A stretch of DNA of 64,000 nt from an uncultured bacterium (GTDB taxonomy: Bacteria; Elusimicrobiota; Elusimicrobia; Elusimicrobiales; Elusimicrobiaceae): contig CASFFX010000008.1 in the NCBI GenBank assembly GCA_949294085.1, positions 1-64,000 on the forward strand, read 5' to 3'. The translations under genes were made by a program, and so were the position numbers. Shown in pieces: positions 1-7,031 of the stretch; the stretch's first letter is position 1; every line of letters begins with the position of its first letter. Below the pieces are notes generated by a model. That model ran no database searches and had not been told where the DNA came from. It saw only the letters and a list, made by a program, of their open reading frames with translations.

Positions 1-210
1 CAAATCCGCCAAGTAGTTCTTGTCCAGCGCGCACCGCTTTTCCTGCTCCGTGCGCACCGCCGCCATCAGCTCTTCCGCTTCCGTCGTCTTGCGCGTTTCC
101 AACACTTTATTGAACTTCGGCAATACCACCGCGGACAATACGCCTATCACGATGACTACCACCAACAGTTCCGTCAGCGTAAACGCTTTCTTCTTCTTTT
201 GGGAACCCAT
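1..210 (-). CDS. Type IV pseudopilin-like protein, N-terminal part (runs off the window)
   Basis: Only the first 70 residues are inside the window; the gene continues past base 1. After a short basic leader (MGSQKKKKA) comes FTLTELLVVVIVIGVLSAVV, the prepilin signature: a peptidase site just before F, a Glu five residues into the mature protein, and a hydrophobic alpha-helix. The following stretch is charged and helical, as in pilins and type II secretion pseudopilins. The start has a strong ribosome site (AGGAGG) seven bases upstream. No pilus assembly gene is nearby. It cannot be told whether this is a pilin, minor pilin or secretion pseudopilin. Confidence 0.85.
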   Translation of the reverse strand, partial: MGSQKKKKAFTLTELLVVVIVIGVLSAVVLPKFNKVLETRKTTEAEELMAAVRTEQEKRCALDKNYLADL

Positions 211-236
211 GTGTGTTCCTCCTTGATTTTTTGATA

Positions 237-242
237 ATTCTA
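237..242 (-). promoter_or_regulatory. Candidate -10 box for the truncated pseudopilin
   Basis: TAGAAT on the minus strand, leaving a leader of about 20 bases that contains the AGGAGG ribosome site. No convincing -35 box is visible. Confidence 0.4.
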
Positions 243-270
243 GAAGGACGCCATAAAAAAGCGCCCTTCC

Positions 271-303
271 CTTTCTGTCTAACGTGTGAGGAGGGACAGA
301 AAG
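271..303 (-). other. 9-bp inverted repeat upstream of the pseudopilin
   Basis: CTTTCTGTC at 271-279 is exactly complementary to GACAGAAAG at 295-303, with a 15-base loop. It lies between two possible promoters, so it could fold in a longer leader transcript or be an operator. Function unknown. Confidence 0.4.
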
Positions 304-525
304 AAATTTGGCGGTACCAAACGAAGGCAAGAAGCTGTTTTTTTACAAGGAGTCAGTACCCCTCCGCATACACCGCGTTTGAGCCACTATATCAAAAAAA
401 AAAACAAATCAAGCGGTATTCAAACAGCCTTTATCAACCACCGCCCAACACACGCCCTTTTCCCCAGCCGTTTTTCAGCGAGCATTTTCCCCCCGTTTTT
501 GCATAAACCGTATGGATTTTGGGCA

Positions 526-558
526 CAAAAAAACGGGCCTTGCAAAGAAAGCCCGTTT
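526..558 (-). terminator. Intrinsic terminator of the DAACS symporter gene
   Basis: Stem AACGGGC/GCCCGTT (532-538 with 551-557), followed on the minus strand by a T-rich run. It lies 17 bases past the symporter stop codon. Confidence 0.8.
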
Positions 559-574
559 GAAAGAGTAACCTCTA

Positions 575-1825
575 TTAGCCAATCCGTATGCCCTGCGGAT
601 TACCCGGCAACTCCGTTGGGCGCGGCGCGGGCTGTGCAGGGCGGCGGGAATAAATTTTATCCACAATCACGCTAATGGCGCCGTCCCCCGTTACGTTACA
701 GGCCGTGCCAAAGCTGTCCATGGCAATATACAAGGCAATCATGAGCCCCAGCTCTGCCTCGCCAAAGCCCAGCATGCTCTGCAAAATGCCCAGCGCGGCC
801 ATAATAGCGCCGCCCGGCACCCCGGGGGCCGCCACCATGGTAACCCCCAGCATGCAAATAAATCCGGCAAATTGGGCAAAGGGCATGGGCGTTGCGCTCA
901 TAAATAAAATGGCCAGCGCACACGCCACAATTTTCATCGTACTGCCCGACAGATGAATCGTGGCACACAGCGGCACCACGAAGCCGGCCACTTCCTCGCG
1001 TACGCCGATTTTGACGGTTTGCTTAAGCGTAACGGGAATCGTGGCCGCCGAGGACTGCGTCCCCAACGCCGTCATATACGCTACCAGCATGGTCTTAAGC
1101 ATAGCAAACGGATTTTTCCGCGCCACCAGGCCGGACACCGTAAATTGCAGTACCAGCATAACCGCCGTAATGGCAAAAATCAGCACGATGATTTTGGCAA
1201 ACACCCCAAGCACCGCCACCACCTGGCCGGACACCGTCATATTCAAAAAAATGCCGAAAATGTAATAGGGAAGCAGCGGAATAATCACCCGGGCAATGAC
1301 GCGGTCTATAATATCGCGGAAATCCCACATAATGCCTTTAAGACGGCTGCCCTGAATTACCGCCATGCCCAGCCCCAGCGTAAACGCCAGCACCAGCGCC
1401 GTCATCACGTCCATCAAAGGCGGCATGGCCACGGTAAAATACGGTTTTAATTCGGGCGCGGCCGCAAACTGTGCCGTTTTGGCCCCGGCGTCCAGCAAAT
1501 ACGGGAACGCCGCTTCCGACACCGCATAACTAAAAAATCCGGACGCCAGCGTAAACCCATAGGCCAGCACGGTGGTAATAAACAGCAACTTCCCGGCGCT
1601 GCGGCCCAGCTCGGCAATGCCGGGGGCCACCAGTCCCACAATCAGAAGAGGAATTATAAATCCCAAAAAATTGCCGAAAAGGCCGTTAAACGTAAGCGCC
1701 ACGCGCACCAGCCAATCGGGGAAGAACAGCCCGCACACAATGCCCAGCGCAATGGCACACACCACGCCCGGCAGCAGGCCCCATTTTAATTTCAAATGTA
1801 ATTTTCTTTTTCGCAGTTTTAGCAT
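575..1825 (-). CDS. Dicarboxylate/amino acid:cation symporter (DAACS family)
   Basis: Predicted inner-membrane carrier of 416 residues, close to the usual family length, importing acidic amino acids or C4-dicarboxylates with Na+ or H+. Family marks are visible: a serine-rich re-entrant loop (QSSAATIPVTL) and the substrate/cation-binding segment NVTGDGAISVIVDKI near the C-terminus, among about eight hydrophobic segments. The reading frame is open further upstream, but the ATG at 1825 is preferred: GAAAGAG lies six bases before it and the protein then starts MLKLRKRK just before the first membrane helix. A TATAAT box sits at 1853-1858. Divergent from rnhA. The exact substrate cannot be told from sequence. 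Confidence 0.88.
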   Translation of the reverse strand: MLKLRKRKLHLKLKWGLLPGVVCAIALGIVCGLFFPDWLVRVALTFNGLFGNFLGFIIPLLIVGLVAPGIAELGRSAGKLLFITTVLAYGFTLASGFFSYAVSEAAFPYLLDAGAKTAQFAAAPELKPYFTVAMPPLMDVMTALVLAFTLGLGMAVIQGSRLKGIMWDFRDIIDRVIARVIIPLLPYYIFGIFLNMTVSGQVVAVLGVFAKIIVLIFAITAVMLVLQFTVSGLVARKNPFAMLKTMLVAYMTALGTQSSAATIPVTLKQTVKIGVREEVAGFVVPLCATIHLSGSTMKIVACALAILFMSATPMPFAQFAGFICMLGVTMVAAPGVPGGAIMAALGILQSMLGFGEAELGLMIALYIAMDSFGTACNVTGDGAISVIVDKIYSRRPAQPAPRPTELPGNPQGIRIG

Positions 1826-1852
1826 AACCATCTCTTTCGGGTCAACTGTTCT

Positions 1853-1858
1853 ATTATA
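1853..1858 (-). promoter_or_regulatory. -10 box of the symporter gene
   Basis: TATAAT on the minus strand, 27 bases before the chosen start. The -35 region is not close to consensus. Confidence 0.5.
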
Positions 1859-1924
1859 CGAAACCTGACGGCCCTTTGCGGGAAAAACCGCCTTTTTCGG
1901 CCGTGCCAGCCGCCCCGGCACCGT

Positions 1925-1936
1925 TTTTGCTACAAT
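1925..1936 (+). promoter_or_regulatory. Extended -10 promoter of rnhA, apparently leaderless
   Basis: TTTTTGCTACAAT ends six bases before the rnhA ATG. The same word precedes RNase P RNA, whose 5' end can be placed by folding, so transcription here should begin at or next to the ATG. Confidence 0.6.
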
Positions 1937-1942
1937 ACCCGT

Positions 1943-2521
1943 ATGCAAGTAAAAATAAATATTGACGGCGGCTCCCGCGGCAATCCCGGCCCCGGAGCGG
2001 CGGCCTACGTAATTTGCGATATGCACGGCCAAGTGCTGGCGCAGGAAGGGCACTTTATGCCCCATTGCACCAACAACCAGGCCGAATACACCGCCCTGAA
2101 GCTGGCGCTGATTAAAGCCAAAGAACTAAACGCCACGGAGCTGTTTATCCAGTCGGATTCGCTGCTGCTAGTAAAGCAATTTTTAGGGGAATACAAAATT
2201 AAACACCCCGATTTGGCGGCCCGTATGGCGGTAATTCGCCGCCTGGCGGCGGGGTTTTCCATCCATATGGAACACGTTCTGCGCCACCTTAACAAAGCGC
2301 CGGACGCGCTGGCCAACAAAGCCATGGACGCCAAACAATCCGTCGGGTTCAACCCGATCCGTCAGCTGCCGCCGGACGAAGAGCCCCCGGCCGCTTCGGC
2401 CCATATCGTAAACGGGGTGGAAGTAAAACCGGTGCGGCGGGAGCAAAACGCGGCGCCCCAAACGCCCCGAAAAGCGCCTTCCAAAAAGCCGCACCAGCCG
2501 GATTTGTTCGGCGACCTGTAA
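1943..2521 (+). CDS. rnhA: Ribonuclease HI-like protein with a C-terminal tail ending in a clamp-type motif
   Basis: RNase H fold of about 130 residues that should cleave RNA in RNA-DNA hybrids. Catalytic carboxylates are visible: D8 in the IDGGSRGNPGPG opening, E48 in NNQAEYTAL, D72 in IQSDSLLLV and D121 in NKAPDALANKA. This layout resembles the short bacterial and archaeal RNase HI group. A Pro/Lys-rich tail (about 130-192) ends in QPDLFGDL; QxxLF at a C-terminus is the usual form of a DNA polymerase sliding-clamp binding motif. That would recruit the enzyme to replication forks, an inference from the motif alone. No ribosome site precedes the ATG, which sits six bases after a -10 box. RNase P RNA follows immediately. 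Confidence 0.85.
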   Translation: MQVKINIDGGSRGNPGPGAAAYVICDMHGQVLAQEGHFMPHCTNNQAEYTALKLALIKAKELNATELFIQSDSLLLVKQFLGEYKIKHPDLAARMAVIRRLAAGFSIHMEHVLRHLNKAPDALANKAMDAKQSVGFNPIRQLPPDEEPPAASAHIVNGVEVKPVRREQNAAPQTPRKAPSKKPHQPDLFGDL

Positions 2522-2526
2522 CGGTT

Positions 2527-2538
2527 TTTTGCTACAAT
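2527..2538 (+). promoter_or_regulatory. Promoter of RNase P RNA
   Basis: TTTTTTGCTACAAT (extended -10) ends five bases before the first paired base of the RNase P P1 helix at 2544. No consensus -35 is seen. Confidence 0.65.
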
Positions 2539-2543
2539 ATTTC

Positions 2544-2881
2544 GGGCAGCCCAGATAACCGCTCCCGGCCAATTCCGGCTTTGGGGGAGGAACTTCCGGA
2601 CTCCATAGGGCAGTGCGCCGTTTGAAAGGACGGGACGACGGGGCCAGATTACCCCGCCGGACGGAAAGTGCAACAGAAAAAATACCGCCCGCAAGGGTAA
2701 GGGTGAAATGGTGCGGTAAAAGCGCACCGCGCGTTTAGCAATAAACGCGGCAAGGCAAACCCCGCACGGAGCAAGGCCAAACCGGTCCACACGCGGCCCG
2801 CGTTCGCGACCAAGTAGGCCGCTTAGAGTAATGGTTATCCCGGCCCGCAAGGGCCGACAGAATCCGGGGTATCGGCTGCCC
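2544..2881 (+). ncRNA. rnpB: RNase P RNA (bacterial A type)
   Basis: Catalytic RNA of RNase P, which trims tRNA 5' leaders. P1 is formed by GGGCAGCC (2544-2551) and GGCTGCCC (2874-2881). Conserved blocks are recognisable: CCATAGGGCAG after the first core strand, GGAAAGTGCAACAGAAA, AAGGGTGAAATGGTGCGGTAAAAGCGCACCGC (in part), a GGCAAACCCC-type segment, and CAGAATCCGG near the 3' end. The first P4 strand reads AACTTCCGG instead of the near-universal AAAGTCCGG, and the opposite strand reads CCGGGGTA instead of CCGGCTTA, so pairing is kept. A T-rich stretch follows the 3' end, and a strong terminator lies at 2924-2953. Confidence 0.93.
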
Positions 2882-2923
2882 CTTTTCTCTTTTTAGCCCC
2901 CAGCCGGGTGCGTTGCAATATAC

Positions 2924-2953
2924 AAAAAACCCCGCCAAACGGCGGGGTTTTTT
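2924..2953. terminator. Bidirectional terminator between rnpB and a histidine kinase gene
   Basis: Stem CCCCGCC/GGCGGGG (2930-2936 with 2941-2947), loop AAAC, six T after it and six A before it, so it can serve both converging genes. Confidence 0.85.
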
Positions 2954-2970
2954 ATGAAAGGGCCAACAAG

Positions 2971-3963
2971 TTAGGCACGGGCCGCCGGGGCAGCCTCCTG
3001 CTGGGCAGGGGCCGCTTCGGGGTGGTAGCCGCTGGGCTGCTGCGGAATCGTAAACCAAAACAGGGACCCTTGCCCCAGGCCGGCACTTTCTACGCCAATT
3101 TGGCCGCCATGCGCATTGATAATTTCCTGCGCGATGGATAAGCCCAACCCCCACCCCTGTTTTTTGAGGTTGCGGTCGTTGTTGGATTGGTGAAATTTTT
3201 GGAAAATTTTTTCTTTTTCACTGTGCAGCAGGCCGGGCCCGTTGTCGGCCACCTTAAACGTCAGCCAGCCGTTTAATACGTAAAACCGCGCTTCTATGCA
3301 GCCCCCCTGCGGAGAAAATTTAATCGCATTGCCAATTAAATTGTTTAATACCTGCGAAATGCGGAATCGGTCCGCCACGACGGTTACCTCGGCCGGATAT
3401 TCGCATTTTTGCAGGAAAATGCCCTTTTTCTGCGCGTTGACCGCCTGCAAGGTAATCACGTCGCTAAGCAAAGCGTTAAAATTAAAAGGCTGGGCGTCCA
3501 TCTTAAAGCGGCCGGATTCAATCATGGAAATATCCATCAAATCGGCCATGAGCATATTCATATTGTCGGTGGCTTTGAGAATATTGTTCAGCGCCGTCTG
3601 ATCGTTATTGCCGCCGCCCTGCGGGTTATCCATCATCAAGACGGACGTAAACCCTTGGATGGAAGAAAGCGGCTGGCGCAAATCGTGCGCCACGATAGAC
3701 ATAAATTTTGCGCGGATTTCGTTCAAGCGGTTGAGTTCCTGGTTGGAAAGGCGTAATTTTTCCACCATGCTTTCCAGCACATTTACCTTGCCCGAAAGCT
3801 GCATTTGCAACGTGGCAATTTGCTGTTGGTAGTTATGTTCGGCCTTCATAATGGTGCGTTTCATTTTTTTCAGCACGAACTTTTTGGTAATCCAATACGT
3901 CAGCAGCGACAGCGACGCCGCCACCAGCAGCGAATACGACACCAAAATTTGCCCTAAACTCAT
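2971..3963 (-). CDS. Membrane-anchored sensor histidine kinase
   Basis: Protein of 330 residues. One N-terminal membrane segment (about 5-25) is followed by a coiled-coil stretch (38-85), the phosphoacceptor region with H93 in SIVAHDLRQPL, and an ATPase domain with N box (NLIGNAIKFS, about 208-217), DNGPGL at 240 and the G2 box GWGLGLSIAQE at about 270. There is no periplasmic sensing domain, so any signal would come through the membrane segment or cytoplasm. The C-terminus is an Ala/Pro/Gln-rich tail. A GGAGG ribosome site precedes the ATG. No response regulator gene is adjacent, so its partner is unknown. It lies 12 bases downstream of tsaC. Confidence 0.88.
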   Translation of the reverse strand: MSLGQILVSYSLLVAASLSLLTYWITKKFVLKKMKRTIMKAEHNYQQQIATLQMQLSGKVNVLESMVEKLRLSNQELNRLNEIRAKFMSIVAHDLRQPLSSIQGFTSVLMMDNPQGGGNNDQTALNNILKATDNMNMLMADLMDISMIESGRFKMDAQPFNFNALLSDVITLQAVNAQKKGIFLQKCEYPAEVTVVADRFRISQVLNNLIGNAIKFSPQGGCIEARFYVLNGWLTFKVADNGPGLLHSEKEKIFQKFHQSNNDRNLKKQGWGLGLSIAQEIINAHGGQIGVESAGLGQGSLFWFTIPQQPSGYHPEAAPAQQEAAPAARA

Positions 3964-3975
3964 GGGAATTCCTCC

Positions 3976-4617
3976 TTATTTTAATTGCACCGGCCGGCCC
4001 AAGGTTTTTTCCAGCTCGGCCCTGGACACACCACCCTCCCGCAATAAAAGCGGGGTCTCGCCCGTCAAATCCACCACGCTGGAAGCCACCGGGCTCAGCG
4101 TGCCGCCCAAAAAGATAAAATCCACCTGTCCGTCAAACGTTTTCAACAGGGTTTGTTCGTCCGTCAGCACGGGCTGCCCGTGCAAATTGGCGCTGGTACA
4201 GGCCAAGGGGGCTTTCATGCGGAAAAGCAACTGAACCAAAAAAGGATTGCCGGGCACGCGCAGCCCCAGCCCCGCAAACCCGCGGGTAAGGGCCTGCCCC
4301 TGTGCCGTGGGCGGCAAAATCATCGTCAGCGCGCCGGGCCAATACGCTTGGGCCAAGGCTTCGGCTTCCGCAGAAAACTGCGCCACCTGCCGGGCCTGCG
4401 CCACGGAGCCCGTCAAAATCTGCAGCGGCATTTGAGCCGGACGGTTTTTCAAATGATAAATTTTTTCAATGCCCGGCTCGCAAAACGCGCCCGTGCCCAT
4501 GCCGTACACCGTATCCGTAGGCACAACGGCCACCGCGCCGCCGTCCAGGGCGCCGGCCGCCATTTGGATGTATTCGGGCGTCATTTCAAAAGTCTTAAAA
4601 ATAAGGGTCCGTCTCAT
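3976..4617 (-). CDS. tsaC: L-threonylcarbamoyladenylate synthase (TsaC/Sua5 family)
   Basis: Makes threonylcarbamoyl-AMP from threonine, bicarbonate and ATP, the first step of t6A formation at position 37 of ANN-decoding tRNAs. The 213-residue protein shows the YrdC fold signatures PTDTVYGMG and KNRPAQMPLQI, and lacks the extra C-terminal domain of long Sua5 proteins. The start at 4617 is chosen because GGGAGGAAG lies just upstream; an upstream in-frame extension would have none. It overlaps the end of rsmI by 23 bases, so the two are probably co-transcribed. tsaB and tsaE lie about 9 kb away; tsaD is not in the window. Confidence 0.9.
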   Translation of the reverse strand: MRRTLIFKTFEMTPEYIQMAAGALDGGAVAVVPTDTVYGMGTGAFCEPGIEKIYHLKNRPAQMPLQILTGSVAQARQVAQFSAEAEALAQAYWPGALTMILPPTAQGQALTRGFAGLGLRVPGNPFLVQLLFRMKAPLACTSANLHGQPVLTDEQTLLKTFDGQVDFIFLGGTLSPVASSVVDLTGETPLLLREGGVSRAELEKTLGRPVQLK

Positions 4618-5305
4618 TTTCTTCCTCCCGTTCCGGCGCGGCCGGACGGTCAATAATCATCACAAATTCACCTTGTACTTTGTTTTTCTTTCCCAGCTCG
4701 GCAGCCAATTCCGCGGCGGTGCCGCGCAGCCATTGTTCGTACACCTTGGAAAGTTCCCGCGCCAATACCACAGGGGTATCGGCCCCCAAGGTGGCCGCAA
4801 TCAGCTGCAGCATTTTGACTACCCGATAAGGGGACTCGTAAATCACCACCGGGTGATGCAGGGCGTAGGCGGCCGCTATCAGCTTGGCGGCTTTGCCCGC
4901 TTTGCGCGGCAAAAATCCCAAAAAGGTAAACGCGCCCCCCGTAATGCCTGCCCCCGCCAGCGCACAGGCCACCGCGCTGGGCCCCGGCAAAGACGATACT
5001 TTTATGCCAGCTTCCACCGCCTGGCGGACGAGTTTCCACCCCGGGTCCGAAATGCACGGGGTGCCGCAGTCGGACACCAAGGCGCACGTCTTGCCGCTTT
5101 GCAGGGCTTCCAGGCACCGGGCAACGGAGCGTTCGTCGTTTTCGTTATAACGGTAGGTGGGTTTGGAAATGCCGAAATGGGAAAGCAAAATCTGCGTGCG
5201 GCGCGTATCTTCGCACAAAACGGCGTCGGCCGTTTTGAGCACTTCCAAAGCGCGCAGGGTAATGTCCTGTAGATTGCCTATCGGCGTAGGGACGACATAG
5301 AGCAT
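4595..5305 (-). CDS. rsmI: 16S rRNA (cytidine-1402-2'-O)-methyltransferase
   Basis: SAM-dependent tetrapyrrole-methylase-type enzyme that 2'-O-methylates C1402 in the decoding centre. The 236-residue protein begins MLYVVPTPIGNLQDIT, the characteristic family opening, and also has CEDTRRTQ, SDCGTPCISDPG and LPGPSAV. A longer frame reaches 5386, but the family N-terminus and a TATACT box ending seven bases before the ATG support 5305. That spacing implies a leaderless message. Its 3' end overlaps tsaC. Confidence 0.93.
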   Translation of the reverse strand: MLYVVPTPIGNLQDITLRALEVLKTADAVLCEDTRRTQILLSHFGISKPTYRYNENDERSVARCLEALQSGKTCALVSDCGTPCISDPGWKLVRQAVEAGIKVSSLPGPSAVACALAGAGITGGAFTFLGFLPRKAGKAAKLIAAAYALHHPVVIYESPYRVVKMLQLIAATLGADTPVVLARELSKVYEQWLRGTAAELAAELGKKNKVQGEFVMIIDRPAAPEREEENETDPYF

Positions 5306-5447
5306 ATTTAAGAGTATATAAAATAGAAAGGCCGGGCAACAGCTTTTTCGCCGTTCGGCCCGAAAAAACCCAACGGGCAGGCGCATTTTTTAGTAAAATA
5401 ATAATTTGTTGTTTATTCCAAACGCATAAAGGAAATGCAAACGAGAA

Positions 5448-6914
5448 ATGTCTAAAATTCTGTCCAAAATAAAACTAAACACCTTCGCCATTATTTTATC
5501 CATCGTGGTGGTGGTGGCCGCGCTGACGTGGATTGTGCCCAGCGGCGCGTATGACAAAATGGACGTGGACGGCCGCCAGGTCGTCGTCTCCGGGACGTAT
5601 CACCCCGTTCCGGCCAACCCCCAAGGTTTGTTTGACGTATTAAAAGCCCCCATTGCGGGTTTTTCCAACACGGCGGAAGTGATTGTGTTCCTGCTGGTGA
5701 TTGGAGGCGTATTATCCGTCGTGGAAAAAACGGGCGCCATTGCCGCCGGCATACAGGCGGCCAGCGGGTTTTTCCAGCGCAAGCCGCATTTGCGCTTTTT
5801 GTTTATTCCGCTGGGTATTATTGTGTTTTCTTTGTGCGGGGCAACTTTTGGCATGTGCGAAGAAGCGCTGATTTTTATCCCCATCTTTATTCCGCTGGCT
5901 CTTTCGCTGGGGTACGACTCCGCCCTCGGCACCGCAATTCCGTTCATCGGAGCGGGGGTCGGCTTTGCGGCCGCGTTTACCAACCCGTTTACCGTCGGCA
6001 TTGCGCAGGGCATTGCGCAGGTGCCGCTGTATTCCGGGTTTGGCTACCGCTTTATCATCTGGATCATCTGCACGACGGTGGTCATCAGCTGGCTAAGCGT
6101 GTACGCCCGCAAAATCCGCAAAGATCCCACCAAAAGCTTAACCTACGAATTTGATATTGAAAAACGCAAAGAATTAAAACTGAATAAAGAAGAAACCCGC
6201 ATTACCCGCCGTCAAAAATGGGTGTTGATCGCCTTTGGCCTGGGTATGCTGACGCTGATTGCCGGCGTGCTGAAGCCGCAGCTGTGCGCCATGATTAAAG
6301 GCATGTGGGGCGTGGACTTGATGGAAATGCTGCACCTGGAAGCCACCGGCTGGTATATTACCGAAATTGCGGCGCTGTTTTTGGGGGTAGGCTTTTTGTG
6401 CGGTTTTTTGGGCAAAATGAGCATGCAAAAATTTACCGACGCCTTCTTTGACGGTGTGCGGGGAATGGCGGAAATTGCCATGCTGCTGTGCTTTGCGCAG
6501 GCCATTGTGATTATTGCCAACAACGGGCGCATTTTGGACACGATGCTGAACTGGATGTCCGGCGCCATCAGCCACCTGCACCCGGTGTGCGCCTCGTGGG
6601 CGGCCATGATGCTGCAAACGGTGATTGATTTCTTTATTCCTTCCGGTTCCGGCAAGGCCGTGCTGACCATGCCCATTTTGGCGCCGCTGGCCGACCTGAT
6701 CGGCATTACGCGCCAGACGATGGTGCTCGCCTTCCAACTGGGCGGAAGCTGGATGAACATGGTCATCCCTACCGACCCCGTTACCATTGCGGCCATCGGG
6801 TTTGCGCGGATTGCGTATCCCAAATGGCTTAAATGGATGCTGCCGCTGCTGGTAGTGATGTATTTGCTGTCTTTCTTGCTGTTGATTCCGCCGTATTTTA
6901 TGAAGTGGCAATAA
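5448..6914 (+). CDS. YfcC/DcuC-type membrane carrier, first of two copies
   Basis: Polytopic inner-membrane protein of 488 residues with about twelve hydrophobic segments. Motifs typical of the YfcC branch of the C4-dicarboxylate carrier superfamily are present: AALTWIVPSGAY near the N-terminus, ALIFIPIFIPLALSLGYDS, NPFTVGIAQGIAQVP, and a C-terminal PSGSGKAVLTMPIL segment. Family members move amino acids (arginine/ornithine type) or dicarboxylates; the substrate is not clear here. It is about the same length and layout as the next gene, so the two are likely an old tandem duplication, separated by a strong terminator and so probably expressed independently. Confidence 0.85.
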   Translation: MSKILSKIKLNTFAIILSIVVVVAALTWIVPSGAYDKMDVDGRQVVVSGTYHPVPANPQGLFDVLKAPIAGFSNTAEVIVFLLVIGGVLSVVEKTGAIAAGIQAASGFFQRKPHLRFLFIPLGIIVFSLCGATFGMCEEALIFIPIFIPLALSLGYDSALGTAIPFIGAGVGFAAAFTNPFTVGIAQGIAQVPLYSGFGYRFIIWIICTTVVISWLSVYARKIRKDPTKSLTYEFDIEKRKELKLNKEETRITRRQKWVLIAFGLGMLTLIAGVLKPQLCAMIKGMWGVDLMEMLHLEATGWYITEIAALFLGVGFLCGFLGKMSMQKFTDAFFDGVRGMAEIAMLLCFAQAIVIIANNGRILDTMLNWMSGAISHLHPVCASWAAMMLQTVIDFFIPSGSGKAVLTMPILAPLADLIGITRQTMVLAFQLGGSWMNMVIPTDPVTIAAIGFARIAYPKWLKWMLPLLVVMYLLSFLLLIPPYFMKWQ

Positions 6915-6921
6915 GTTTTTG

Positions 6922-6979
6922 CGTCCCGCCGCATTTTTGGGCAAACAAGCCCTTGTTTGAGCCGGCGGGACGTTTTTTT
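6922..6979 (+). terminator. Terminator after the first YfcC-type gene
   Basis: Ten-base-pair stem CGTCCCGCCG/CGGCGGGACG (6922-6931 with 6963-6972) with a nested GGGC/GCCC hairpin, followed by seven T. Confidence 0.85.
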
Positions 6980-7031
6980 GCGCTGTGAAACAAAAATTAT
7001 GCCGTACCTATAAAGAGGAAAACAAAACTAA

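Larger units (their letters stand above)
211..574. other. Intergenic region between the DAACS symporter and the pseudopilin
   Basis: I see no gene here. It holds the symporter terminator (526-558), an 11-base A run (394-404) beside a possible minus-strand -10 box (TATAGT, 386-391), a 9-bp inverted repeat (271-303), and a TAGAAT box at 237-242 about 26 bases before the pseudopilin start. Confidence 0.6.

Noticed and set aside
1832-2065. N-terminal extension of the DAACS symporter
   Set aside because: It would overlap the divergent rnhA gene and its promoter, and adds a sequence unlike any carrier N-terminus.
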